A DNA stretch of 30,826 nucleotides from an uncultured Eubacterium sp. (GCA_910586045.1 CAJUIH010000026.1:1-30826), one strand, 5' to 3'; shown: positions 14,871 through 23,460, counted from the stretch's first letter. Notes: a model not told the origin generated them from the letters alone. Numbers and translations are program-made.

Positions 14871-14928
14871 TATTTTCACAAATCAGTATAACGGATTCTG
14901 GCGGAACCGATAAAACAGCGTTTTAGCT

Positions 14929-15462
14929 TTAAAGCCCCCTGTTTTGGAACATCTGCTCCATTTCCTGCGCGGATTCCTGCATTCCCCGCTGAAACCATAC
15001 CTCAATCCATCCGTAAAGCGTATAGGCGGCAAAGGCGCTTGCATACGCTTCTTCCGCCGTCTGTTCCGTTTTTGGCCCGCACAGTCCTATAATCACATCT
15101 TTTAAAAGGTAAATCAGATTCCTTTTATTCAGCAATGTATAAAATTCCCGGTGTGCTTCAAAATGGCCGAACATTGCCGCGATCCATTTATGCAGCGGCC
15201 GGCCGTCGCCGATCCGGTCTAACTCTATCCATTCCCGGAATCGCTGGTCGATATAGGCCCTAAGAATGTCCTCTTTGCTTTCAAAGTTCCGATAAAATGA
15301 CGCTCTGCCTACTTCAGCCAGGTTGCATAACTGACTGATGGAAATATCGCCGATCGGGTGATCCGAAAGCAGCTTTAACAAAGCATTTGTTAAATGCTCG
15401 ATAACATAAGCATTGCGCCCCTCGTTGCTCATCGGTGATACATTTTGTTCTATTTGCCTCAT
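14929..15462 (-). CDS. TetR/AcrR-family transcriptional regulator
   Basis: The 177-residue protein has an N-terminal helix-turn-helix at about 38-62 (ISISQLCNLAEVGRASFYRN, then FESKEDIL) and an all-helical C-terminal half of the TetR_C (YxaF/dihydroxyacetone kinase regulator-like) kind. ATG at 15462 was chosen because AGGAGG lies 7-8 bases upstream; the longer frame from 15504 would begin inside the promoter. The promoter spacer contains TGATACAATCATATCG, the probable autoregulatory operator. The same site overlaps the promoter of the anchored esterase about 1.4 kb away, so this protein probably controls both. The ligand is unknown. Confidence 0.85.
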   Translation of the reverse strand: MRQIEQNVSPMSNEGRNAYVIEHLTNALLKLLSDHPIGDISISQLCNLAEVGRASFYRNFESKEDILRAYIDQRFREWIELDRIGDGRPLHKWIAAMFGHFEAHREFYTLLNKRNLIYLLKDVIIGLCGPKTEQTAEEAYASAFAAYTLYGWIEVWFQRGMQESAQEMEQMFQNRGL

Positions 15463-15487
15463 AAACCCGCCTCCTGCTGCCATTTGA

Positions 15488-15516
15488 AATATACGCTGAT
15501 ACAATCATATCGTCAA
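15488..15516 (-). promoter_or_regulatory. Promoter of the TetR gene with operator in the spacer
   Basis: On the minus strand: TTGACG (15511-15516), a 17-base spacer and TATATT (15488-15493). The site TGATACAATCATATCG (15497-15512) fills the spacer and matches 14 of 16 bases of the site at 14088-14103. A repressor bound here would block polymerase directly. Confidence 0.7.
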
Positions 15517-15638
15517 TACAATTGAATTAGCAAAACTATAGCACGATCGATGCAAAATGTCAATTGCCGGACGCCGTTAACCCTTTCGCTGCATTTGCCG
15601 TAATAAAATGCGGTAGCCGCAATCAATCGGCAAATGCC

Positions 15639-15667
15639 TTGTAGATTACCCTTTCCTATGTTATGAT
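15639..15667 (+). promoter_or_regulatory. Promoter of hslO-nadE
   Basis: TTGTAG (15639-15644), a 17-base spacer and TATGAT (15662-15667), about 40 bases before the hslO start. Confidence 0.6.
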
Positions 15668-15706
15668 AAAGCAATGGACAGATCTTGAAAAAGGAGACAA
15701 AAAGGG

Positions 15707-16597
15707 ATGAATGATTATATTGTAAGGGTGGCTGCGGCAGACCATGCAGTCCGCGCATTTGCCATAACCGCAAGGGAGCTTACCGAACAGGCGAGGATTT
15801 TTCACCATACAAGTCCGGTTGTATCAGCAGCGTTGGGCCGTCTGCTGTCCGCGGGTGCGATGATGGGTGCGATGATGAAAGGGCCGGACGATCTTTTAAC
15901 AATCCAGGTCCTTGGGGACGGGCCGGTCAGGGGCATGACGGTAACGGCGGACGCTGCCGGACATGTAAAAGGGTATGCACAACAGCCGCAGGTAGAATTA
16001 GACGCCAATGAAATGGGAAAACTGGATGTCGGCGGTGCGGTCGGCGCGGGGATTTTGCGCGTGATGAAAGATCTTGGATTAAAAGAACCGTATGTCGGCA
16101 CAACACAACTGCAGACCGGGGAAATTGCGGAAGATCTGACGTATTATTTTGCGTCTTCCGAGCAGGTCCCATCCTCGGTCGGGCTTGGCGTACTGGTGGA
16201 TACGGACTGTTCGATCCGCAGGGCGGGCGGGTTTATTCTTCAGCTTATGCCGGATACCAGCGATGCTGTGATTCAAACACTCGAAGAAAATATAAAAAAG
16301 ATCCGTCCGGTTACGGACATGCTCGAACAGGGGTATACGCCGGAACAACTATTGGAAGAGCTGCTTGCGGGGCTTGAAATGGAAATTTTAGAACGCATTC
16401 CGGCAGCGTTCGCCTGTAATTGTTCGAAAGCACGTATTCAAAAAGCGTTGATCAGTATTCCGAAAAAAGATTTGCGGGACATGATAGAGGATGGGGAGCC
16501 GATCGAGGTCAAATGCCAGTTCTGCAATACGGCGTATCCGTTCGAAATCGAGGAATTAAAAGAAATGCTGGCCCAGTGTGAGAAAGATCGGGTATAA
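15707..16597 (+). CDS. hslO: Hsp33 redox-regulated chaperone
   Basis: The 296-residue cytoplasmic protein has the N-terminal Hsp33 domain, with HHTSPVVSAALGRLLSAGAM near residue 28 and GDGPVRG. It also has the C-terminal zinc centre CNCSKAR...CQFC (C-x-C and C-x-x-C at about 238-240 and 268-271). In Hsp33 these four cysteines bind zinc when reduced. They form disulphides during oxidative and heat stress, which turns on the holdase activity. All four are present. The RBS AAAAGGAG lies before ATG at 15707 with GGG closer to the start. It is followed by nadE after 61 bases with no terminator, so the two are likely one transcript. Confidence 0.97.
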   Translation: MNDYIVRVAAADHAVRAFAITARELTEQARIFHHTSPVVSAALGRLLSAGAMMGAMMKGPDDLLTIQVLGDGPVRGMTVTADAAGHVKGYAQQPQVELDANEMGKLDVGGAVGAGILRVMKDLGLKEPYVGTTQLQTGEIAEDLTYYFASSEQVPSSVGLGVLVDTDCSIRRAGGFILQLMPDTSDAVIQTLEENIKKIRPVTDMLEQGYTPEQLLEELLAGLEMEILERIPAAFACNCSKARIQKALISIPKKDLRDMIEDGEPIEVKCQFCNTAYPFEIEELKEMLAQCEKDRV

Positions 16598-16620
16598 GAG
16601 CCGCAAAAAGGAGCAGGCTA

Positions 16621-16662
16621 TTGGTAGGCAGCGTTAACGAAGAAAAAGGAGCAGAAAAATGA
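16621..16662 (+). CDS. Possible 13-codon leader ORF overlapping the nadE start
   Basis: TTG at 16621 is preceded by AAAAAGGAGCAG, the same RBS text that precedes nadE. The frame encodes MVGSVNEEKGAEK and stops at TGA (16660-16662), which overlaps the nadE ATG. This geometry suits translational coupling. It may equally be a duplicated RBS that arose by chance; there is no independent support. Confidence 0.25.
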   Translation: MVGSVNEEKGAEK

Positions 16663-18587
16663 AACACGGATATGTAAAAGCAGCGGCGATGTCCCCGAAA
16701 ATCAGGGTGGCGGATCCTAAATATAACGCGGGAGAGATCATCCGGCAGGCAGAACGGGCGGCGGCGCAGGGAGCCTGCGTGATCGTCTTTCCGGAATTAT
16801 GCATGACCGGTTATAGCTGCGGGGATTTATTTGAACAGGAGTTGCTGTTAAGGGAAGCAAAGGAACAGTTGTTTGTCATTGCCGAGAAGACAGCGGGCCT
16901 AAACGCGGTGATCTTTGCGGGCCTGCCGCTGGACTATATGGGCAGCTTGTATAATACGGCGGCAGTGGTTTGCAAAGGGAATATTTTAGGCATTGTACCT
17001 AAAGTATTTCTGCCCAATTACGCGGAGTTTTATGAGGCAAGATATTTTTCGCGCGGTATGAAAAAAACGGTTCCGGTTACGCTGCGTGCGGGTGTAACTG
17101 TGCCGATGGGCACTGACCAGTTGTTTGTATGTGAAACAATGCCGGCTCTTAGGATCGCGGCAGAGATTTGCGAGGATGTTTGGGCACCGTCCCCTCCAAG
17201 TATCGGACATGCGCTGGCAGGTGCAAACCTGATTGTAAACTTGTCCGCTTCCGATGAAGTAACCGGCAAGGACCGGTACAGGCGCAGCCTGATTACGGGC
17301 CAGTCGGCGCGGCTGCTTTGCGGCTATGTTTACGCGAACGCGTCGGACGGGGAATCTACCCAGGACGTTGTATACGCGGGCCAGAGCATGATTGCGGAAA
17401 ACGGGGTTTTATTAAAGGAAGCGCCGCGGTTTGCAAATGAACCTGCCATTTCAGAAATCGATGTGGAAAAGCTGAATGCGGAGCGCCGCAGGATGTCTAC
17501 CTTTGAACCTGCCGGATTACAGGATTATACGGTTACAAATTTTTCGCTGGAAATGTTGGATACCGGGCTGACGCGTTTTGTGGACCCGGCGCCGTTTGTG
17601 CCGGGAAATAAGAAAGACCGGGACAGCCGGTGTGAAGAAATCCTGTCGATTCAGGCGATGGGGTTAAAAAAACGCTTGGAACATACAGGCTGCGGGCATG
17701 CGGTAGTTGGAATTTCCGGCGGCCTGGATTCCACACTGGCGTTGCTCGTAACGGTACGGGCGTTTGACCTGCTCGGACTGCCGCGCAGCCAGATCCATGC
17801 GGTAACCATGCCGGGATTTGGGACGACAGACCGTACGTACGAAAATGCTGTGCAGCTAATCGAAACGCTGGGCGCGGCCTTTGAGGAAATCAGCATCCGG
17901 GAGGCGGTCGGAATGCATTTTGCGGATATCGGACATGATCCGACGGTACAAGACGTTACTTATGAAAACAGCCAGGCCAGGGAACGGACACAGATCCTGA
18001 TGGACCTTGCGAACAAATGCAATGGGATGGTCATAGGGACAGGCGATTTGTCGGAACTAGCGCTTGGGTGGGCGACCTATAACGGCGATCATATGTCTAT
18101 GTACGGGGTGAATGCTTCCGTACCGAAAACGCTTGTCCGCCATCTGGTCCGGTATTTTGCCGATACGTGCGGCAGCAAAGTATTGTCGGAAGTACTTTTT
18201 GATATACTGGATACCCCGGTCAGCCCAGAGCTGCTGCCGCCTAAGGAGGGGGAGATTTCGCAGAAAACAGAAGATCTGGTAGGCCCGTATGAGCTGCACG
18301 ACTTCTTTTTATATTATATCCTTCGATTTGGGTTTGTGCCGGAAAAAATATACCGGCTTGCGGAAACCGCGTTTGCGCAAAATTATGACAGCGGCACGAT
18401 TTTAAAATGGTTAAAGACATTTTACAGACGGTTTTTTTCCCAGCAGTTTAAACGCTCCTGTCTGCCGGACGGGCCAAAAGTCGGATCCGTTGCCGTATCG
18501 CCGCGCGGGGACCTGCGGATGCCGAGTGACGCGGATGTGAGGATTTGGATGGATGAGGCGGAAAAACTCAGCGTGAATGCCGGATAA
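16659..18587 (+). CDS. nadE: Glutamine-dependent NAD(+) synthetase
   Basis: The 642-residue enzyme has two domains. The N-terminal nitrilase-like glutaminase has the catalytic triad Glu46 (FPELCMTGYS), Lys115 (VPKVFLPNY) and Cys171 (AAEICEDVW). The C-terminal synthetase has the ATP pyrophosphatase loop SGGLDST at 353-359 and GTGDLSELALGW. It makes NAD from nicotinate adenine dinucleotide, ATP and glutamine-derived ammonia. Length is normal for the two-domain type and all catalytic residues are present. The RBS AAAAAGGAG stands before ATG at 16659. It lies in an operon after hslO and ends with a strong intrinsic terminator. Confidence 0.97.
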   Translation: MKHGYVKAAAMSPKIRVADPKYNAGEIIRQAERAAAQGACVIVFPELCMTGYSCGDLFEQELLLREAKEQLFVIAEKTAGLNAVIFAGLPLDYMGSLYNTAAVVCKGNILGIVPKVFLPNYAEFYEARYFSRGMKKTVPVTLRAGVTVPMGTDQLFVCETMPALRIAAEICEDVWAPSPPSIGHALAGANLIVNLSASDEVTGKDRYRRSLITGQSARLLCGYVYANASDGESTQDVVYAGQSMIAENGVLLKEAPRFANEPAISEIDVEKLNAERRRMSTFEPAGLQDYTVTNFSLEMLDTGLTRFVDPAPFVPGNKKDRDSRCEEILSIQAMGLKKRLEHTGCGHAVVGISGGLDSTLALLVTVRAFDLLGLPRSQIHAVTMPGFGTTDRTYENAVQLIETLGAAFEEISIREAVGMHFADIGHDPTVQDVTYENSQARERTQILMDLANKCNGMVIGTGDLSELALGWATYNGDHMSMYGVNASVPKTLVRHLVRYFADTCGSKVLSEVLFDILDTPVSPELLPPKEGEISQKTEDLVGPYELHDFFLYYILRFGFVPEKIYRLAETAFAQNYDSGTILKWLKTFYRRFFSQQFKRSCLPDGPKVGSVAVSPRGDLRMPSDADVRIWMDEAEKLSVNAG

Positions 18588-18610
18588 GCGCGGTTGGAGT
18601 TAGAAATGGA

Positions 18611-18641
18611 AACGGGAAGCAGAAACCTGCTTCCCGTTTTT
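18611..18641 (+). terminator. Intrinsic terminator after nadE
   Basis: A perfect 12 bp stem, AACGGGAAGCAG (18611-18622) with its complement at 18627-18638, has a 4-base loop and ends in five T's. It is placed between the convergent nadE and PAP2 genes and could serve both directions, though the minus-strand T-run is weaker. Confidence 0.9.
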
Positions 18642-18654
18642 GTATGGCCCGCGC

Positions 18655-19386
18655 CTACATCCTAAGACGCAGCCCTTCCAGCGCTTGTTCTTTTTTCCGC
18701 TTATGCAGGCGGACCGTCGCAGGGATTTTCTTATAAGCTTCCCCGTATATTACATAATACATGACCGCGGAAAGCCCGCATGCGGTCAGCACGTCAAAGA
18801 CGGAATGCTGCTTTAAAAACATGGTCGATAAAATAATCAGCAGGCATAACACAAAAGAAGTAACACGCAGCAGCTTTTTATTTTTTAAGCTGGAACTGCG
18901 CATAATTGCAATATGGGTCCCAAGTGAGTTATAGACATGGATGCTTGGAAATAAATTGGTCGGCGTATCCGTTTCATACAGCCACCCTACAATTTCCGTA
19001 TACCAGTTTTCCCGTGCAAAGACCTCCGGGCGCAGGTTATGGCCGTTTGGATACACCGTTGATACGACCAAAAATATAGTCATGCCGGTAAAAAGGAACA
19101 TACAAAGCCGGTAATAGTCGTTGGTACTGTAAAAAAAGAAATAGGCAACCGTACAGAGCACATAGGCAAACCACAGCATGTACGGGATGATAAAGTATTC
19201 ACAGAATGGAATTTTTACATCCACCGGCATGGTGATAATATGAAATTTTTTCGTAACCGTTTGTTCCAAATAGGCGAACCACGCAAGATAAATGATCCCG
19301 TAAGAGAGGATCCATGCATGGCGATACCGGTAGGACAGTTCTTTTAGGCAGGAAACAATTGAATTTTTCTGTTTGCTGTTTTGCAT
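18655..19386 (-). CDS. PAP2-superfamily membrane phosphatase
   Basis: The 243-residue protein has about six transmembrane segments. Two PAP2 signature parts are visible: FPSIHVYNS at 146-154 (the usual PSxH block, with His150) and KQHSVFD at 192-198 (His194 as the catalytic His of the last block). This resembles the PAP2_3 / inositolphosphotransferase-like branch rather than undecaprenyl-PP phosphatase BcrC. The reaction is removal or transfer of a lipid phosphate at the membrane; the lipid is unknown. The C-terminal tail is basic and cytoplasmic. ATG at 19386 has AAGAAGGG upstream and a good promoter. It is transcribed alone, convergent with nadE and divergent from galK. Confidence 0.85.
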   Translation of the reverse strand: MQNSKQKNSIVSCLKELSYRYRHAWILSYGIIYLAWFAYLEQTVTKKFHIITMPVDVKIPFCEYFIIPYMLWFAYVLCTVAYFFFYSTNDYYRLCMFLFTGMTIFLVVSTVYPNGHNLRPEVFARENWYTEIVGWLYETDTPTNLFPSIHVYNSLGTHIAIMRSSSLKNKKLLRVTSFVLCLLIILSTMFLKQHSVFDVLTACGLSAVMYYVIYGEAYKKIPATVRLHKRKKEQALEGLRLRM

Positions 19387-19446
19387 TTTTCACCCTTCTT
19401 TATCCATACATCCTGTAGTGCAGGTATTCCGCTTTCTTTTATGCGA

Positions 19447-19475
19447 ATTATAGCATAGGCATTTTTAACGTACAA
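19447..19475 (-). promoter_or_regulatory. Promoter of the PAP2 gene
   Basis: On the minus strand: TTGTAC (19470-19475), a 17-base spacer and a perfect TATAAT (19447-19452), about 60 bases before the start. The remaining gap up to the galK promoter (19476-19664) is AT-rich and shows no gene. Confidence 0.7.
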
Positions 19476-19644
19476 GTGGGTAAGGTTATTTTAAGGAAGT
19501 CTTAATAAAGTTTATGGAAAAAACAAAAAATCATGCGTCTGTCCAACAGGATTTTGTGCAAATTTAAAAACGGCCATGTATTTGTTTTTTGTATTTGAAA
19601 AGGGCAGCGAGTAAGCAGTTTTGTTGCATCTTTTCGGAAATTTG

Positions 19645-19693
19645 TTGTAAAAGCAGAAATACAATTGCAATCTCTTTGTAGAAAATGTATAAT
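19645..19693 (+). promoter_or_regulatory. Promoter of galK-galT with an upstream symmetric site
   Basis: TTGCAA (19665-19670), a 17-base spacer and a perfect TATAAT (19688-19693). Transcription starts near 19700, so the longer frame that begins at 19665 is excluded. Just upstream, TTGTA-10-TACAA (19645-19664) is an inverted repeat that could bind a LacI- or other sugar-responsive regulator; that part is speculative. Confidence 0.7.
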
Positions 19694-19742
19694 AAACATG
19701 TATGCAGTCGGAAAATATACAGCGAAAGAGAGGGACATTTTT

Positions 19743-20909
19743 ATGCAGGCAAAGTTATTAGAAAAGTTTAAGGAGATCTATGGCGCGCAGGGGGACATCC
19801 GTGTCTATTTTGCGCCGGGCCGCGTAAATCTGATCGGGGAACATACCGATTATAATGGCGGACATGTATTTCCGTGCGCATTGACGATCGGTACCTACGG
19901 GGTCGTTCGCAAAAGAGAGGATAAAAAGCTGCGTTTTTATTCGATGAATTTTGAACACCTGGGTATTATTGAATCGTCGGTAGACGGTTTAAAGGCCGAA
20001 AAACAGGCGGACTGGACGAACTATCCAAAGGGTGTGATGTGGGCTTTCGGTGAAAAGGGCATGAAAGTAGAACAGGGCATGGACCTGATGCTCTTTGGGA
20101 ATATTCCGAATGGCTCCGGGCTTTCCTCTTCGGCTTCCGTGGAGGTGCTGACCGGTTATATTTTAAAAGACCTGTTTGGTTTTTCGGTATCAAACCAGGA
20201 TCTTGCGCTGATTGGACAGTATGCGGAAAATAATTTTAACGGCGTCAACTGCGGTATTATGGATCAGTTTGCGATTGCGATGGGAAAGGCCGAGCATGCG
20301 ATTTTCCTGGATACGGCGACCCTGCAATACGAATATGCGCCGATTCAGTTAAAAGGCGCGAAGATTGTAATATCCTGCACGAATAAAAAGCGCGGCCTGG
20401 GGGACTCCAAATACAATGAACGGCGCAGCGAGTGTGAAACGGCGCTGGCGGAGATCGAGGAAGTAGTCGGCATCCAGTCCCTGGGCGACCTGAATGAGGA
20501 ACAGTTTGCGCAGTACCAGTCGGCGATCAAAGATGAAACGCGCAAAAAACGCGCGAAACATGCGGTTTATGAAAACCAGCGTACATTAAAGGCAGTGGAA
20601 GCATTGAAAAACAATGACGTCGCGTTATTCGGGGAATTGATGAACGCATCCCATGTATCGCTGCGGGATGATTATGAAGTAACCGGAATCGAACTGGATA
20701 CGATGGTAGAAGAAGCATGGAAAATAGACGGCGTTATCGGTTCGCGTATGACGGGCGCGGGGTTTGGCGGCTGTACGGTCAGCATCGTAAAGGATGAAGC
20801 CGTAGACTCGTTTATCGCACAGGTTGGAAAGGCATATAAGGAAAAAATCGGATACGAAGGCGATTTTTATGTAGTAGAAATCGGTGACGGGCCGGCCCGG
20901 TTAGCATAA
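19743..20909 (+). CDS. galK: Galactokinase
   Basis: The 388-residue GHMP kinase has the galactokinase signature GRVNLIGEHTDY (26-37), the ATP-binding loop PNGSGLSSSAS (122-132) and the third GHMP motif MTGAGFGGCT near the C-terminus. It phosphorylates alpha-D-galactose at C1 with ATP, the first step of the Leloir pathway. ATG at 19743 has a GAGAGGG RBS 8 bases upstream and fits the promoter position; an alternative upstream start overlaps the promoter. galT follows after 19 bases. No galE or galM is seen in the window, so the epimerase must be elsewhere. Confidence 0.97.
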   Translation: MQAKLLEKFKEIYGAQGDIRVYFAPGRVNLIGEHTDYNGGHVFPCALTIGTYGVVRKREDKKLRFYSMNFEHLGIIESSVDGLKAEKQADWTNYPKGVMWAFGEKGMKVEQGMDLMLFGNIPNGSGLSSSASVEVLTGYILKDLFGFSVSNQDLALIGQYAENNFNGVNCGIMDQFAIAMGKAEHAIFLDTATLQYEYAPIQLKGAKIVISCTNKKRGLGDSKYNERRSECETALAEIEEVVGIQSLGDLNEEQFAQYQSAIKDETRKKRAKHAVYENQRTLKAVEALKNNDVALFGELMNASHVSLRDDYEVTGIELDTMVEEAWKIDGVIGSRMTGAGFGGCTVSIVKDEAVDSFIAQVGKAYKEKIGYEGDFYVVEIGDGPARLA

Positions 20910-20928
20910 GGGCGGAAAGGGGAAAACA

Positions 20929-22464
20929 ATGATCCAGAAAAATATATTGCAGCTAACGGATTATGGACTTGCGACAGGGCTGATCGAACCGGAAGACGAG
21001 CAGTATACGATCAACCGTCTGCTGGAGCTGTTTGCTTTGGACGAACTGGAAGATGAAGCGGTAAAAGCTTATGGCAATGAACCGGCCATGACGCAGGAAA
21101 CAGCCGAAGAGCAGTTGGAGACGATTTTAAAAGAAATGCTGGACTATGCGTACGAAAAGGGCATTTTGGAAGAAAACGGCGTTGTCTACCGGGATTTATT
21201 TGACACAAAAATTATGAGCATGCTTGTGCCAAGGCCAAGTGAGGTTATACGTACCTTTCGGGCCTTGTACCAGGAAGATCCAAAAAAAGCGACGGATTAT
21301 TTTTATAAATTCAGCCGGGATACGGACTATATCCGCAGATACCGGATCAAAAAGGATTTAAAGTGGACGGCGGATACCGAATTTGGACAGTTGGACATTA
21401 CGGTGAATTTATCCAAACCGGAAAAAGACCCGAAAGCGATTGCAGCGGCAAAACTTGCAAAACAAAGCGGCTATCCAAAATGCCTGCTGTGTAAGGAAAA
21501 CGAGGGGTATGCGGGCCGTGTGAACCATCCTGCCAGGCAAAACCACAGGGTAGTTCCGGTTACCATCAACCAAAGCGACTGGTATTTCCAGTATTCCCCG
21601 TATGTTTATTACAACGAACACTGCATTATTTTCAATGCAAAGCATACGCCGATGAAGATTGAACGGGCGGCGTTCGGCAAGCTGCTGGATTTTGTAGAAC
21701 AATTCCCGCATTATTTTGTAGGTTCCAATGCGGATCTTCCGATTGTGGGCGGTTCGATATTAAGCCACGACCACTTCCAGGGCGGGCATTATGAATTTGC
21801 AATGGCAAAAGCCCCGGTGGAACAGGAAATCCAGTTTCAGGGGTACGAGGATGTAACGGCAGGCATTGTAAAATGGCCGATGTCTGTAATCAGGATCCGT
21901 TCACAGCAAAAAGAGCGGCTGATTGACTTGGCGGACAAAATCTTGTTGAAATGGCGCGGTTATACGGACGAAGCGGCATTCATACTGGCTGAAACCGACG
22001 GGGAGCCGCACAATACGATTACCCCGATTGCAAGGTACCGCGACGGCAGCTACGAACTGGATCTTGTACTGCGCAACAATATTACCACGGAAGAACATCC
22101 GCTCGGCGTATACCATCCGCATGCCAATCTGCACCATATTAAAAAAGAAAATATCGGACTGATTGAAGTAATGGGGCTTGCGGTGCTTCCGGCACGGTTA
22201 AAAGACGAGATGGCGAAACTGAAAGAAGCTATTTTAAACGGCGCGGATCTGCGTGCGGACGAAGAGCTTGAAAAACATGCGGATTGGGTAGAGGCGTTTC
22301 GGCCAAAATATGACCATATCGATGCTGCGAATATTGACGGAATTGTCCGATCGGAAATCGGACTGGTCTTTTTGGAAGTACTCAAAGATGCCGGTGTCTA
22401 TAAATGTACGAAAGAGGGCAGGGAATCCTTTTTGAAGTTTGTAGATGCGGTGAACGAATCATAA
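20929..22464 (+). CDS. galT: UTP/UDP-glucose--hexose-1-phosphate uridylyltransferase, class II
   Basis: The 511-residue protein is of the long Gram-positive GalT type, much larger than the 350-residue class I enzyme. The segment GGSILSHDHFQGG contains the active-site histidines (His280 and His282), and CLLCKENEGYAGRVNHPARQ is typical. It moves UMP from UDP-glucose to galactose-1-phosphate, giving UDP-galactose and glucose-1-phosphate. It has a GGAAAGG RBS and is co-transcribed with galK. It ends 22 bases before a terminator-like hairpin. Complete. Confidence 0.97.
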   Translation: MIQKNILQLTDYGLATGLIEPEDEQYTINRLLELFALDELEDEAVKAYGNEPAMTQETAEEQLETILKEMLDYAYEKGILEENGVVYRDLFDTKIMSMLVPRPSEVIRTFRALYQEDPKKATDYFYKFSRDTDYIRRYRIKKDLKWTADTEFGQLDITVNLSKPEKDPKAIAAAKLAKQSGYPKCLLCKENEGYAGRVNHPARQNHRVVPVTINQSDWYFQYSPYVYYNEHCIIFNAKHTPMKIERAAFGKLLDFVEQFPHYFVGSNADLPIVGGSILSHDHFQGGHYEFAMAKAPVEQEIQFQGYEDVTAGIVKWPMSVIRIRSQQKERLIDLADKILLKWRGYTDEAAFILAETDGEPHNTITPIARYRDGSYELDLVLRNNITTEEHPLGVYHPHANLHHIKKENIGLIEVMGLAVLPARLKDEMAKLKEAILNGADLRADEELEKHADWVEAFRPKYDHIDAANIDGIVRSEIGLVFLEVLKDAGVYKCTKEGRESFLKFVDAVNES

Positions 22465-22485
22465 TAAGGGCTGCGCAAAACGTTT

Positions 22486-22520
22486 GGCAGACAAAGGCAG
22501 TGGGATTGCTTTTGTCTGCC
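22486..22520 (+). terminator. Terminator-like hairpin after galT
   Basis: GGCAGACAAA (22486-22495) pairs perfectly with TTTGTCTGCC (22511-22520), and GCA/TGC can extend the stem inward. Only a short, interrupted T-run follows (TATTTCC), so its efficiency is uncertain. Confidence 0.55.
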
Positions 22521-22550
22521 TATTTCCTGTGCTGGCTATACGGAATTGTA

Positions 22551-22958
22551 TTAGTTCATAATATCCAGTTCATCCCCATATTTTGACAAAATACAAGTTT
22601 TCATATTTGCAAAAGCCGGCGTATAGTGTTCTATAATGGTGCCGGCCAACTGTGCTGCGGCAGCACCGTTATAAATATGTGTCATGTCGTTTCTGTCTTT
22701 TAACATACAAAGCCACAGCCGCTCATCGATAAAATCATAAACGGTAAACGCCTCTTTTAAAACTGCCCTTGGAGAGCCGGTGCACACGGTACCGCTGCCT
22801 TCGTATCTCAGCAATTCTTTTAGTACTTTCCACCCAAGTTCGAATTGGATAAAAAATTTATCAATGATTCCGCTCACGATAAATGGATTCTCCAGATTTT
22901 CCTCGTGCGCCCGCTCGAGTACAGCTAAATTCGCGCAAAAATGGTCAAATTTTTTCAT
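22551..22958 (-). CDS. hepT: HEPN-domain toxin of a HepT/MntA module (HI0074-like)
   Basis: The 135-residue helical protein belongs to the HI0074/HepT HEPN group. Residues 89-96, RNDMTHIY, fit the R-X4-H-X-Y motif of HepT RNases: Arg89 and His94 are the RNase residues, and Tyr96 is the position modified by the partner in characterised systems. It starts 14 bases inside the end of the mntA frame, so translation is coupled. In known pairs HepT cleaves RNA and is silenced when MntA adds AMP to the tyrosine. Older annotation calls this a nucleotidyltransferase substrate-binding protein. All motif residues are intact, so the toxin is probably functional; this is not tested. Confidence 0.85.
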   Translation of the reverse strand: MKKFDHFCANLAVLERAHEENLENPFIVSGIIDKFFIQFELGWKVLKELLRYEGSGTVCTGSPRAVLKEAFTVYDFIDERLWLCMLKDRNDMTHIYNGAAAAQLAGTIIEHYTPAFANMKTCILSKYGDELDIMN

Positions 22959-23238
22959 ACAATATCAGACCGTCCCTTTCTATTTCTTTTGCAAATGCGT
23001 CTGAAAGCGGCGCGTTTAGATCAATAATATCATACCGAAGCAGGGTATCTGTCAATTCGTCGACGTCAAGTGCGAATCCGGCGACATTTCCGCCCTGCAC
23101 GGCCAAATCTATATCGCTTTTCGCTTGAAAATCCCCACGGGCGCGGGAACCGAATAAAATCACTTTGGCGGTGCCGTATTGTCTGGCGATTTCCTGGATT
23201 TGAGCCAGTACGGTTGGGCGGATTCCAGTCTCTTTCAT
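22945..23238 (-). CDS. mntA: Minimal nucleotidyltransferase antitoxin (MntA)
   Basis: The 97-residue protein has the MNT motif GSRARGDFQAKSDIDLAV (30-47), which fits GS-X10-D-X-D with Asp42 and Asp44 as metal ligands. In characterised HepT/MntA pairs it transfers AMP to the HEPN toxin tyrosine and thereby neutralises it. It is the first gene of the pair, with a promoter at 23301-23328 and GGAG 8-9 bases before ATG at 23238. The order antitoxin then toxin with a short overlap is typical. Confidence 0.88.
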   Translation of the reverse strand: MKETGIRPTVLAQIQEIARQYGTAKVILFGSRARGDFQAKSDIDLAVQGGNVAGFALDVDELTDTLLRYDIIDLNAPLSDAFAKEIERDGLILYEKI

Positions 23239-23300
23239 CGGTTTTCTCCAATTCTAATTTTGCATGATCTATTTTTGGCTGCTGTTGGAATACTGCTTTT

Positions 23301-23328
23301 AGTATAACATGGAGGTGTGAAAAGTCAA
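23301..23328 (-). promoter_or_regulatory. Promoter of the mntA-hepT pair
   Basis: On the minus strand: TTGACT (23323-23328), a 16-base spacer and TATACT (23301-23306). Confidence 0.65.
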
Positions 23329-23343
23329 TTCCCATCTTTTGGC

Positions 23344-23372
23344 TTGTAACTATTTTTCAGGTGTGATACAAT
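23344..23372 (+). promoter_or_regulatory. Promoter of the degV gene
   Basis: TTGTAA (23344-23349), a 17-base spacer and TACAAT (23367-23372). It lies back to back with the mntA promoter, the two -35 boxes being 15 bases apart. Confidence 0.65.
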
Positions 23373-23460
23373 GCTTTTCGGGTTAAAATAGGATTATAGA
23401 AAAGAAGCAGAAAAAAGAAACACCGGAAATCCGGACAGTACGAATATGGAGGATAGGAAT

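Noticed and set aside
15463..15504. Longer start for the TetR regulator
   Set aside because: It would begin within the promoter spacer and operator; the ATG at 15462 has a perfect AGGAGG.
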